In this document: positions 25,171-33,844 of the stretch, piece by piece
Numbering within the stretch: the stretch's first letter is position 1
How the letters are laid out: each line of letters starts with the position of its first letter
Assembly (NCBI GenBank): GCA_942492635.1
Contig: CALOFP010000004.1
Coordinates: 248,001-312,000 of the forward strand
Direction of reading: 5' to 3'
Source: CALOFP01 sp942492635
GTDB lineage: Bacteria > UBP6 > UBA1177 > CALOFP01
DNA: 64,000 nucleotides
Notes under the pieces: model-generated
Databases searched by the model: none
Seen by the model: the letters and a program-made list of their open reading frames with translations, nothing else
What the model was told of the DNA's origin: nothing
Translations under genes and position numbers: made by a program

Positions 25171-27108
25171 ATGAAGAATATGAAAGTGCGAACCAAGTTG
25201 ATTCTGATTTTTCTACTGATCGGACTTGCTCCCTTCATCATTATCTCATTTGTGAGTTATGGAAAGGCTGGTGATGCTCTCCAGGATGCTGAGTTCAATA
25301 AATTCCGAAGCATCCAGAGTTTGAAAAAGGAGATGGTCGAGGATCTCTTTGAAAAAGTTAGAATAGATATTTCAATTCTCTCCACTTCCGGAGATTTAAA
25401 TATTCTCTATCGGGAGCTTGTCGAATACCACAAGAAGATGAATATCGGTCCGCAGGATCCTTTTATTGTAGATAGTGAAGACTACAGGCAGATCTGGCAG
25501 GAAAAAGGAAAATATATGGCCGAGTTTAATAAAAAATACGGTTATTATGATCTCTTCCTGATCTGCGCCAAACATGGACATGTCATGTACACGGCTGAAA
25601 AGGAACCGGATCTCGGAACAAATCTACGGCATGGTCCCTTTAAGGAGGAGGGTCTTGCCAAAGTGTGGAAAGCAGTCGTTGAAACAGGACGGATCTCGTT
25701 TAACGATTTTGAACCGTATGCCCCGAGCAAGGGAGCGCAGGCGGCTTTCATCGGTGCTCCGATTAAGGATGATTCGGGGAATACAGTCGGAGTAGTGGTT
25801 TTACAGCTTCCCATAGATCCGATTCACCACATAGTTCATAACCGAGAGGGCCTTGGAAAAACAGGAGAAACATACCTCGTTGGAGAAGTAGAAGGAAAAA
25901 CTTACTACAGAAGTGATCGGCAGATAAAGGATGGAAAGATAGGCCAGGAAAGAGGCGGAAAGTTTGTAAAAAAAGCTTTTAACGGTGAAACCGGAGTCGG
26001 AGAAAAGGTGGGATCCACTGGAGAAAAGGAGCTTGTAGGCTACGCTCCTGTGAAAATTGAGGGGTTGAACTGGGTAATCATAACAACAATGAGCATGGAT
26101 GAAGCTCTTGCCGAGGTGTACAGTCTGCGGTACTACATAGGAGGAACTGCTGTTGTCGCCATTGCGATCATCATCATACTTACTCTTCTTGTTGTTGGAA
26201 TAATCTATCGGACAATTACAGCTTTTACTGAGAAATTTTCTTCAGTCGGGGAGGGTGATCTCACAACAAGGCTGGATGTTACCTCGAGTGATGAGGTTGG
26301 GAAGTTGTCCGAGGATTTTAACGATTTCATTGACAGTCTGGAGTCTCTGGTGCGTTCAATCGGCGACAGCTCGAACAAGGTTCTGACTTCGAGCGGAGAG
26401 GTGGCAGGAGGCAACAACCAGCTTTCCAGTGCCACTCAGGAAATGGCGAGCAGTCTTGAGCAGACGGCTGCATCGATAGAGGAGATAACATCTTCCATAA
26501 AGGACACGGCGGATGTTTCAAATGTTTCCACAAAAAAAATCAGGAAAACCGTGGAGCAGGCCCGAGGCGGTGCCGAGATGCTGAAGCAGATGTCGGAGGC
26601 TATGAAGGCTGTCAGGGAGTCGGGTAAACGGATAGAGGAGATGGTGTCCGCTGTAAACAACATCGCTTTCCAGACAAATCTTCTCTCTCTCAATGCAGCG
26701 GTTGAGGCTTCCCGTGCCGGAGAAGAGGGCAAGGGATTCGCAGTTGTAGCAGGGGAAGTTCGCAGCCTTGCAGCAAGAAGTGCCGATTCCGCCGGAGAGA
26801 TAAAGGACCTTGTGGAAGAGAACGAGCAGAGCATCATGAGGGCAAGCGAGCTTTCCGAAAAGACGGTTGATACTCTCCTTGCGGTTATAAGAAGTATTGA
26901 GGAGGCCAGTGTCTATATGGCTGATATAGCCCAGAGGGCCAAAGAGCAGGCGGCAGGAATTGATCAGATAAATTCTGCGGTTGTTCAGATGGATGAAGCG
27001 ACCCAGCGAAATGCCGCCCTTGTTGAGGAGCTTGCGGGCTCGGCAGAGGACATGGAAAGAATATCAAAAAGCTTGTCCGAACAGATTTCGGCTTTCAAAG
27101 TTTCTTGA
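25171..27108 (+). CDS. Methyl-accepting chemotaxis protein 4 (dCache-type sensor, no tail)
   Basis: 645 residues, GGGAG before ATG. First helix about 9-30; a large dCache-like periplasmic domain (YYDLFLICAKHGHVMYTAEKEPDLG; AAFIGAPIKDDSGNTVGVVVLQLP; GYAPVKIEGLNWVIITTMS), second helix about 322-346, HAMP, signalling domain with IAFQTNLLSLNAAVEASRAGE. One notable detail is ASRAGE instead of AARAGE at the tip. It ends at SAFKVS without the acidic FEEF tail. Co-transcribed with receptor 3. Confidence 0.92.
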   Translation: MKNMKVRTKLILIFLLIGLAPFIIISFVSYGKAGDALQDAEFNKFRSIQSLKKEMVEDLFEKVRIDISILSTSGDLNILYRELVEYHKKMNIGPQDPFIVDSEDYRQIWQEKGKYMAEFNKKYGYYDLFLICAKHGHVMYTAEKEPDLGTNLRHGPFKEEGLAKVWKAVVETGRISFNDFEPYAPSKGAQAAFIGAPIKDDSGNTVGVVVLQLPIDPIHHIVHNREGLGKTGETYLVGEVEGKTYYRSDRQIKDGKIGQERGGKFVKKAFNGETGVGEKVGSTGEKELVGYAPVKIEGLNWVIITTMSMDEALAEVYSLRYYIGGTAVVAIAIIIILTLLVVGIIYRTITAFTEKFSSVGEGDLTTRLDVTSSDEVGKLSEDFNDFIDSLESLVRSIGDSSNKVLTSSGEVAGGNNQLSSATQEMASSLEQTAASIEEITSSIKDTADVSNVSTKKIRKTVEQARGGAEMLKQMSEAMKAVRESGKRIEEMVSAVNNIAFQTNLLSLNAAVEASRAGEEGKGFAVVAGEVRSLAARSADSAGEIKDLVEENEQSIMRASELSEKTVDTLLAVIRSIEEASVYMADIAQRAKEQAAGIDQINSAVVQMDEATQRNAALVEELAGSAEDMERISKSLSEQISAFKVS

Positions 27109-27449
27109 AAAACATAAGACAATTCAATACCGAAAAATAGAGACAATAATATTCGGGACAATCCAATTCATTCAAGCTACAAAAAGTCTTTAATAATGTT
27201 CTAAGACAGAGAGATGTAGGAAGTTAAAAATATTGTTCTGTGAAGAAATATCGATCTGTAAACTAACTATTAATATAAATAACTGGAAAAACAATCATGA
27301 AAATTTTATATTTAACTGAAGATACGAATTGAGATGTTGAACTAAAATAAATAGTTTTTCAGATGCGATAACTTTTCAATTATATTTTGAAATAAAAGGT
27401 TGTGGTTTAGAGTTTGAATGCTTGTTGGAGTGTTTAATCAGGAGGGGTT
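27109..27449. other. AT-rich intergenic gap between receptors 4 and 5
   Basis: 341 bp, strongly AT-rich, with no convincing gene, hairpin terminator or promoter. The ribosome site of receptor 5 (AGGAGGGG) is at its right end. Confidence 0.6.
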
Positions 27450-29621
27450 ATGTGGAGTATCGGAAGAAAAGTAATCCTGGGAGTAATTTTTTCGTTTGCT
27501 GTTGTTTTTATTGCCTTCATGGTTTTCCAGGCAAAAGTTCAGGAAAAGTTTTTTGATCTGAAGGAAAATGAGATCAAGGCGATCTTTAATGAAAATCTGT
27601 CCAGGATTGAAAATGAGACGCAGCTGATCGAGCGCAGGGCAAGGGAACTTGCGGAGGTCGGAGCGGCATTTTATAGGATGAAGCGGGAGGCGAACGGAGT
27701 TTTAGAAAAAAGTGTTCCTTCTGGAGAATCCAATGTTGAAAAAAAGACGGGGAAAGACGAAGAAACAGCTCGGCTTTCCATCGCCGTTAATTATAAGGAT
27801 CTTATTAAAAACTTTCTTTTAAAGTCGCTGAAGAACAACAAACAGACTCTCGGCGGAGGTCTCTGGTTCGAACCGTTCGCGTTTGGAGCTGAAGATAAGT
27901 ACTTCGGTCCCTATACCTATTGGGATAGTGATAAAGCTGTATTTACAATGGAGTACAGCAATCAGGAGTACGATTACCACTCCCAGGCTTGGTACACGGA
28001 AGCTCTGCCCAAGAACTGGGACAGGAAGAGACCGAGAGAGAAGAACCTTTTCTGGACGCCGCCGTACAAGGATGATGTTCAGAATACCGTAATGACCACT
28101 GTAGATGCGCTGATGATGAATGGTAATGGTGAGATTATCGGTGTTGCCACGGCAGATTGGAGTATGTCCAAACTCATCGCCGATCTGAAAAAGATAAAGA
28201 TGACGGAAAACAGCCAGTCTTTCATAGTTCATGACAGTACGGGGACAATTGTTTCCTACACTCTTGATGAAAAAAAGATTATGGCTAAGAGCGGGTCAGT
28301 TTCCTGGATGAAGGGTTTGAGCTCAGGAAAAACGAATGAGACAAATCATCTGGCGGATGTTTCCATCGGCGATCGAACCTATCACATCTACTACGATTCG
28401 ACAGCAACAGGCTTCTCCTACGGTGTGATGATCCCCACGGATGAATTTATGCCGGAGCTGGAGAAAGCTATTTTTATCTACAGGACGGGTATTTCGATTC
28501 TCTTCCTTCTACTTTGCGGAATTATTTTTCTCTTCCTCAGAAAGGTTACTTCACCGATAGGAAGCATGGCTGAGATGATGAAGGATATCGCCGAAGGAGA
28601 AGGGGATCTTACTCAAAGGATGGATATTCAGACAAATGATGAGGTGGGTCTTCTTGCAGAAAGCTTCAATGAGTTTGTTGATAAAATCGAAAAGGTAATT
28701 ATCTCGATAAAAGGTGCTGCTGAAACGGTAAAAACCGGATCGAGAGAGGTCAGCTCCGGAAACAACCAGCTTTCAAGCGCCACCCAGGAGATGGCAAGTT
28801 CCATTGAGGAGACTGCGGCATCTGTTGAGGAGATTACGTCGTCAATCAGGGACAGTGCGGATGAAAGTGTCCGCATTTCAGAAGAGATGGTAAGGACAAG
28901 TGAGGCTGCAGAAAAGGGATCCGGAATGCTCAGAAAAATGAAGGGAGCTATGGATGACCTGAAAGTATCAGGAGAAAAAATTAACGAGATTGTTACGGTT
29001 GTGAACGATATTGCCTTCCAGACCAATCTCCTGGCCCTCAATGCCGCCGTGGAGGCGGCCCGCGCAGGCGAAGAAGGTAAAGGTTTCGCTGTCGTAGCGG
29101 GAGAGGTTCGTACACTGGCCGGAAGAAGTGCCGAGGCTGCAAGGGAGATCAGGAACCTGGTCGAGAATAATGAAGAACAGATAAAGCATGCGGGAGATCT
29201 TTCCGGCGAAGCAATCGAGACCCTGCTGAAAGTGGTTGAAAGGATTTCCAGATCAACAGGAAGCATCAAGGATATGGAGCAGAGGTCGAAAGAGCAGGCT
29301 TCCGGTGTTGAGCAGATCAACTCCGCGGTTTCCCAGATGGATGAGGTTACCCAGAGGAATGCGGCTCTTGTGGAAGAACTTGCAAGTTCTGCAGAGGATA
29401 TGTCCTCGATAGCCGACAGGTTGACGGGTGAAGTTTCGAGATTCCGTGTTGGTGAAGGTTCCGGATTTGTGGAAAGAAAGGTAGCTCAGAGAAATTTTGA
29501 TATTCCTGCGAAGAAGGAAATTGCAGCTCCGAAAGCTACAGAGACAACTCCGCCGTTTTCTTCCGCTTCCACCACAAGCGAAGAGGCTTTCTTTGATGAC
29601 GATCAGTTCGAAGAGTTCTAG
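27450..29621 (+). CDS. Methyl-accepting chemotaxis protein 5 (dCache sensor, FEEF tail)
   Basis: 723 residues with AGGAGGGG before ATG. First helix about 7-25, then a coiled region and a dCache_1-like sensor (LGGGLWFEPFAFG; DYHSQAWYTEAL; NTVMTTVDALMMNGNGEIIGVATADWS), second helix about 347-367, HAMP, signalling domain with IAFQTNLLALNAAVEAARAGEEG, and a Ser/Thr-rich linker to FFDDDQFEEF. The WF/PF and WY residues are typical of dCache sensors from diverse bacteria. Last of the receptor cluster. Confidence 0.92.
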   Translation: MWSIGRKVILGVIFSFAVVFIAFMVFQAKVQEKFFDLKENEIKAIFNENLSRIENETQLIERRARELAEVGAAFYRMKREANGVLEKSVPSGESNVEKKTGKDEETARLSIAVNYKDLIKNFLLKSLKNNKQTLGGGLWFEPFAFGAEDKYFGPYTYWDSDKAVFTMEYSNQEYDYHSQAWYTEALPKNWDRKRPREKNLFWTPPYKDDVQNTVMTTVDALMMNGNGEIIGVATADWSMSKLIADLKKIKMTENSQSFIVHDSTGTIVSYTLDEKKIMAKSGSVSWMKGLSSGKTNETNHLADVSIGDRTYHIYYDSTATGFSYGVMIPTDEFMPELEKAIFIYRTGISILFLLLCGIIFLFLRKVTSPIGSMAEMMKDIAEGEGDLTQRMDIQTNDEVGLLAESFNEFVDKIEKVIISIKGAAETVKTGSREVSSGNNQLSSATQEMASSIEETAASVEEITSSIRDSADESVRISEEMVRTSEAAEKGSGMLRKMKGAMDDLKVSGEKINEIVTVVNDIAFQTNLLALNAAVEAARAGEEGKGFAVVAGEVRTLAGRSAEAAREIRNLVENNEEQIKHAGDLSGEAIETLLKVVERISRSTGSIKDMEQRSKEQASGVEQINSAVSQMDEVTQRNAALVEELASSAEDMSSIADRLTGEVSRFRVGEGSGFVERKVAQRNFDIPAKKEIAAPKATETTPPFSSASTTSEEAFFDDDQFEEF

Positions 29622-29793
29622 ATTCTGAAAAGGAACTGAAGTTTTTACAATCACGACAATCTTCATTTTCAAAAAGATTTGATCAAACCTGAACTCTTGA
29701 ATAGAAAACTTCCCTATGACATGACCGGTTTTTCTGGATAAATTTCCCTTTTAACATAGAATGATTTCGTTTGTGATCATTAAGGAGGAAAAA

Positions 29794-31662
29794 ATGAAGA
29801 GATCTCTACTTGTTCTGCTGTCTTTCCTTGTTCTTTTCTCGTGTACGAAAAAGAAGGAGGCGCCGCAGGTGAAGGGTGAGAAGCCTGCAACGAAAAAGGT
29901 TGAGGCGGTAAAGCCTAAAACGATGAACGATTATCTTGATATAACCGCTTCACGTGCCGGTTATGCTATGAAAGACGGAAGAAAGTTTTTCCTTACCAGG
30001 GCAGGCGAGGATATCCGTCAGCTTTTTGTTACGGGAAAAGACGGAAAACACACCAAACTCACAACTTTTAAAGATGCGGTGGACGGCTACAGTGTAAGTC
30101 CGGGTGAGAAGTGGATTGCATTTTTTATCTCAGAGGGAGGAAACGAGCAGTACGACATCTATCTTATGAGCACGAAAGACTACTCGATTGTTCCCGCGCT
30201 CAAGGATCCGAAAATCAAGTACGATAATGTTGTCTGGGTTGATGACGACAACTTTCTCTATGTAACCAACGAGGTGAACGGCAAGGATTTCTTCATATAC
30301 AACTACGATCTAAAGGATAAGAAGGGAAAACTTCTCGTCGAGAAGAAGGGATACAACGTAATAACAGATGCCAAATCGAAGGATGAATTCCTCTTTTTCA
30401 CATTTCTCGGGAACAATCGTTCCACTCCGTACATCTACAAGAACGGCAAGGCAAGGAAGATGAAGGGTGCGGGAAATGATAAGCAGTACATTCCGGAAGG
30501 TTTTCTTGAAGACGGTGTGCTTATGAAGACCAACGAAAAGAGTGAGTTTTCATACCTCGAGGTTTGGGATGGCAAAGGAAAAAAGAGACCGCTTTTCAAA
30601 GACGGCAGGTGGAGCGTTGAAAATTCAATCGTAGATCGCGGAACCAGGACAAGCGCCGTTTTCTGTACAAATGAGGACGGTTACTCAACCTGCTACCTCT
30701 ACCGGAATAAGGAAGTGAAAAAGCTTCCTCTGGAAAGAGGTGTGCATGATCTTGCAAACCTTTCAGGTGACACTCTGGTTTACCGTTCGAACAGACCAGA
30801 CAGAATTCCGAGACCTGCAATGTTCGATCTCAAGACTTCGGAGACGACTCCTTTTGGAATGGTCGGCGACAACGGAATCGATGTTGAAAATTTCGTAAGT
30901 CCGGAACTTGTGAAGATCAAATCTTTCGACGGTACCGAAGTTCCTTTTTTCCTCTACAAACCGAAAAATGCAAAGGCCCCGTACAAGACACTTGTCTACT
31001 TCCACGGTGGACCGGCTTCACAGATTCGTCCCTACTTCATCGCATCCTGGCAGTACTATCTCAAAAAGGGATACATGGTTGTAGCTCCAAACGTCAGGGG
31101 TAGCGGCGGATACGGCCAGACCTACATGGATATGGACAACTACAAAAAGAGAATGGATTCCGTAAAAGACGGCGGAGCCATCATGGATTACCTTGTGAAA
31201 AAGGGACTCACGAAAAAGAATGATTTCAGCGTAATGGGCGGCAGCTACGGCGGATTCATGGTTGTTGCTTCCATGGCCACCTATCCTGAAAACGTAAGAT
31301 GCGGAATCGACAATGTAGGAGTTGTCGACTTCCTCAATTTTCTCAAAAACACGAAGGCTTACAGAAGAAAGCTTCGTGAGGTGGAGTACGGTCCTTTGAG
31401 TGATCCGGAATTCCTCAAAAAGATCTCTCCGACAAACATGGTCGATACGATCAGCGGTCGTCTCCTGGTCGCACACGGAGCAAACGATCCCCGTGTTCCT
31501 GTGAGCGATGCCTATATTCTGATTGACAAAATGAAAAAGAGCGGTAAATATGTCGAGTCTCTTATCTTCGATGATGAGGGTCACGGGTTCAGAAAGAAAA
31601 AGAACCTTTACACTTACTATGGAAGGTCCGCTGAGTTTATTGACGAATGTTACAAAAAATAA
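29794..31662 (+). CDS. S9-family prolyl-oligopeptidase-like lipoprotein
   Basis: 622 residues from ATG 29794, preceded by AAGGAGG; an in-frame ATG at 29761 is too early. Signal peptide with lipobox LFSC, then a Lys-rich linker. Residues about 50-370 form a beta-propeller (repeated aromatic/Asp blades such as GYSVSPGEKWIAFFIS). The C-terminal alpha/beta-hydrolase domain has the triad Ser484 (GGSYGGFM), Asp565 (GANDPRVP) and His597 (DEGHGF). It likely cleaves short peptides at the cell envelope. The 3' end overlaps the next gene by 16 bp. Confidence 0.92.
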   Translation: MKRSLLVLLSFLVLFSCTKKKEAPQVKGEKPATKKVEAVKPKTMNDYLDITASRAGYAMKDGRKFFLTRAGEDIRQLFVTGKDGKHTKLTTFKDAVDGYSVSPGEKWIAFFISEGGNEQYDIYLMSTKDYSIVPALKDPKIKYDNVVWVDDDNFLYVTNEVNGKDFFIYNYDLKDKKGKLLVEKKGYNVITDAKSKDEFLFFTFLGNNRSTPYIYKNGKARKMKGAGNDKQYIPEGFLEDGVLMKTNEKSEFSYLEVWDGKGKKRPLFKDGRWSVENSIVDRGTRTSAVFCTNEDGYSTCYLYRNKEVKKLPLERGVHDLANLSGDTLVYRSNRPDRIPRPAMFDLKTSETTPFGMVGDNGIDVENFVSPELVKIKSFDGTEVPFFLYKPKNAKAPYKTLVYFHGGPASQIRPYFIASWQYYLKKGYMVVAPNVRGSGGYGQTYMDMDNYKKRMDSVKDGGAIMDYLVKKGLTKKNDFSVMGGSYGGFMVVASMATYPENVRCGIDNVGVVDFLNFLKNTKAYRRKLREVEYGPLSDPEFLKKISPTNMVDTISGRLLVAHGANDPRVPVSDAYILIDKMKKSGKYVESLIFDDEGHGFRKKKNLYTYYGRSAEFIDECYKK

Positions 31663-33779
31663 AATCTGAGATTCTCGCGCCCGCCGGCTCCTTCGAAGCT
31701 GCCTACTACGCTTTCGAAGGAGGGGCGGACGCCGTCTATTTGGGGCTAAAAGCCTTTTCCGCCCGTTACGGAGCTGAGAATTTTTCCTTCGACCAGCTTA
31801 GGAGACTGAAGGGCATCGCCGTTCAAAAATCAAAACGAATCTACGTTACGCTCAACACGATCGTTGCCGAAGATGAACTTGAGGAGATTGCCCGAAAAAT
31901 TCATTTTCTGGGCAAAATTGAAGTCGACGGAATAATCATCCAGGATCCTGCACTTGTTGAAATTGCAAAGAGTGTGGCGCCGAATCTGGAGATTCATGCA
32001 TCAACCCAGATGGCCGTTCACAATGTCGCAGGCGTGAAAGTTCTTCGCGATGCCGGTTTTTCAAGGGTTGTTCTTTCAAGAGAGCTTCCGATTGAGATGA
32101 TCAGAAAGATAAGGCGTGAAGTTCCCCATATGGAACTTGAGGTTTTTGTTCACGGAGCGCTCTGCTACTCCTTTTCGGGAATCTGTCTCGCATCGGGATT
32201 GATGCTGGGACGGAGTGGAAACCGTGGGCGCTGTGCCCAGATCTGCAGAACATATTTCGATCACGATGGCGAAAAGGGATACTTTTTCTCTTGCAACGAC
32301 ATGGCATTTTATGAAAGAATTCGGGACCTGATGGACATGGGCGTCGAGAGTCTGAAAATCGAAGGTCGGATGAAATCACCCGAATACGTTCGCGCCGTTT
32401 CCGCTCTCTACAGGGCGATTGCGGACGGGAAAAAGGATGTTTCGGATCTCAAGAAAAATGCTGAGCTCGCTTTTTCGAGAAGGCGGAGCAACAGTTTTCT
32501 TGAAAAGGAGGCCGGAGAAAATCTAATAGGGTCCGACTATCCCGGCCACCGTGGCATCTTCCTCGGAAAGGTTGAGAAGTGGGAAAGAGGTGAAATAGTT
32601 TTCAGGACTGAGGATTGGATAACTCTTCGCGACGGAATTATGGTGATGGGTGATACTCCGCAGATCCTTTCCGTAAAGAAGATGGCCTCCGAATCGGGAA
32701 AGAGAATTTCCAAAGCCGCACCGGGCATCATCGTCAGAATCGGCTGTGATAAATATTTTCCGAAGGGAAGTGAGATCCGAAGAGTCAGTGACGGAAGTTT
32801 TTCATTGAAGAGTGTCGGATGCGAAAGATTCAAGCCCGCAAAAATTCCCGCAGCCATAAAAGTTCTCATTGAGAACAGCAGAATAACTCTGATGGCCGAT
32901 CTCGGCGGAAAGGAGATCGCAATATCTTCCGACGTGGAGATCGAGGAGTCGAGAAACTACAGGAAAATCGAAACTCTATTATCCGATCTTTTGCAAAAAT
33001 CGGATATATCGCAATTCACCCTCGGAGAGTTGCGTGTGGAAAACAGGAGCGATTTTTCGTCTCTTTTCATAAATCCTTCAGTTCTCAAGAAATTGAAGCG
33101 GGCCTTATATGAGAAAATGGATGAGGAACTTTCCGGCTGGAACTGGGATCGAATCATCGAATCTTTTGATTTTAAACCGGGTTTTCCGGTTGTTTCACGT
33201 GAAAATTTTAATCCCGATCGCGGCCTGATTCCATTCGCCCAAAGAGGCAGATTTGAAGAGTGTGTCGAGGTTGCCGGCTACACTGTGATTCCGCTTAAGC
33301 CGGTTGTCTACGACAACGATTCCTATATCGAAGATGTGGTAAATTTTATCTCCTCTCATCCGGAAAAAAGGTTTCTGGTGGGGCTGAACAACGTTTTCCA
33401 CATTTCCTGTGTTGAAAAGATGTTGAAAGCCGGCAACTGTTACTTTTTCCTCGACTTTTACATCTACACGGCCAACACTCTGAGTTTCTCCTTTTACAGA
33501 AAAAGAATCGGTGACAGTTTGCTTTTTGCCTACTCCTGGCTCGAGGGATCGGAGGATCTTCATGATAAACTCCAGGAGCGGATTCCCGTTGTTCAAGTAG
33601 GCTCTGCGTTCCGTCCTCCTCTTTTCTACGCAAAGGGATGCTTTCACAGACACAACATCGAAAAGGGATGTCCCTCAGGCTGCAAAAAGGAGTACTCGTA
33701 CACCCTCCACAACAACGGAAGAGAGTTTCACGTTGAGGTGAGGGATTGTGTGACTCACCTGTTTTCAGCTGCCGAATAA
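31647..33779 (+). CDS. U32-family protein (RlhA/TrhP-like RNA hydroxylation type)
   Basis: 710 residues. The N-terminus (SEILAPAGSFEAAYYAFEGGADAVYLG) and the block GALCYSFSGICLASGLMLG followed by GRSGNRGRCAQICR are the peptidase U32 signature with conserved cysteines. Despite the name, studied members (RlhA, TrhP) hydroxylate cytidine in 23S rRNA or uridine in tRNA. The length and long C-terminal part, with clustered Cys near the end (GCFHRHNIEKGCPSGCKKEY), fit the long RlhA-like form more than short TrhP. The gene starts inside the end of the peptidase gene, which suggests coupling only, not a shared function. Confidence 0.85.
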   Translation: MLQKIKSEILAPAGSFEAAYYAFEGGADAVYLGLKAFSARYGAENFSFDQLRRLKGIAVQKSKRIYVTLNTIVAEDELEEIARKIHFLGKIEVDGIIIQDPALVEIAKSVAPNLEIHASTQMAVHNVAGVKVLRDAGFSRVVLSRELPIEMIRKIRREVPHMELEVFVHGALCYSFSGICLASGLMLGRSGNRGRCAQICRTYFDHDGEKGYFFSCNDMAFYERIRDLMDMGVESLKIEGRMKSPEYVRAVSALYRAIADGKKDVSDLKKNAELAFSRRRSNSFLEKEAGENLIGSDYPGHRGIFLGKVEKWERGEIVFRTEDWITLRDGIMVMGDTPQILSVKKMASESGKRISKAAPGIIVRIGCDKYFPKGSEIRRVSDGSFSLKSVGCERFKPAKIPAAIKVLIENSRITLMADLGGKEIAISSDVEIEESRNYRKIETLLSDLLQKSDISQFTLGELRVENRSDFSSLFINPSVLKKLKRALYEKMDEELSGWNWDRIIESFDFKPGFPVVSRENFNPDRGLIPFAQRGRFEECVEVAGYTVIPLKPVVYDNDSYIEDVVNFISSHPEKRFLVGLNNVFHISCVEKMLKAGNCYFFLDFYIYTANTLSFSFYRKRIGDSLLFAYSWLEGSEDLHDKLQERIPVVQVGSAFRPPLFYAKGCFHRHNIEKGCPSGCKKEYSYTLHNNGREFHVEVRDCVTHLFSAAE

Positions 33780-33781
33780 GA

Positions 33782-33809
33782 TTTACAAAACAAAACTATA
33801 ATCTATAAT
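33782..33809 (+). promoter_or_regulatory. Candidate sigma-70 promoter of dnaX
   Basis: TTTACA (33782-33787), 16-bp spacer, TATAAT (33804-33809), 35 bp before ATG 33845. Confidence 0.55.
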
Positions 33810-33844
33810 AGTGGGGTTCATGGGAACTAATGACGAGGCATGCT

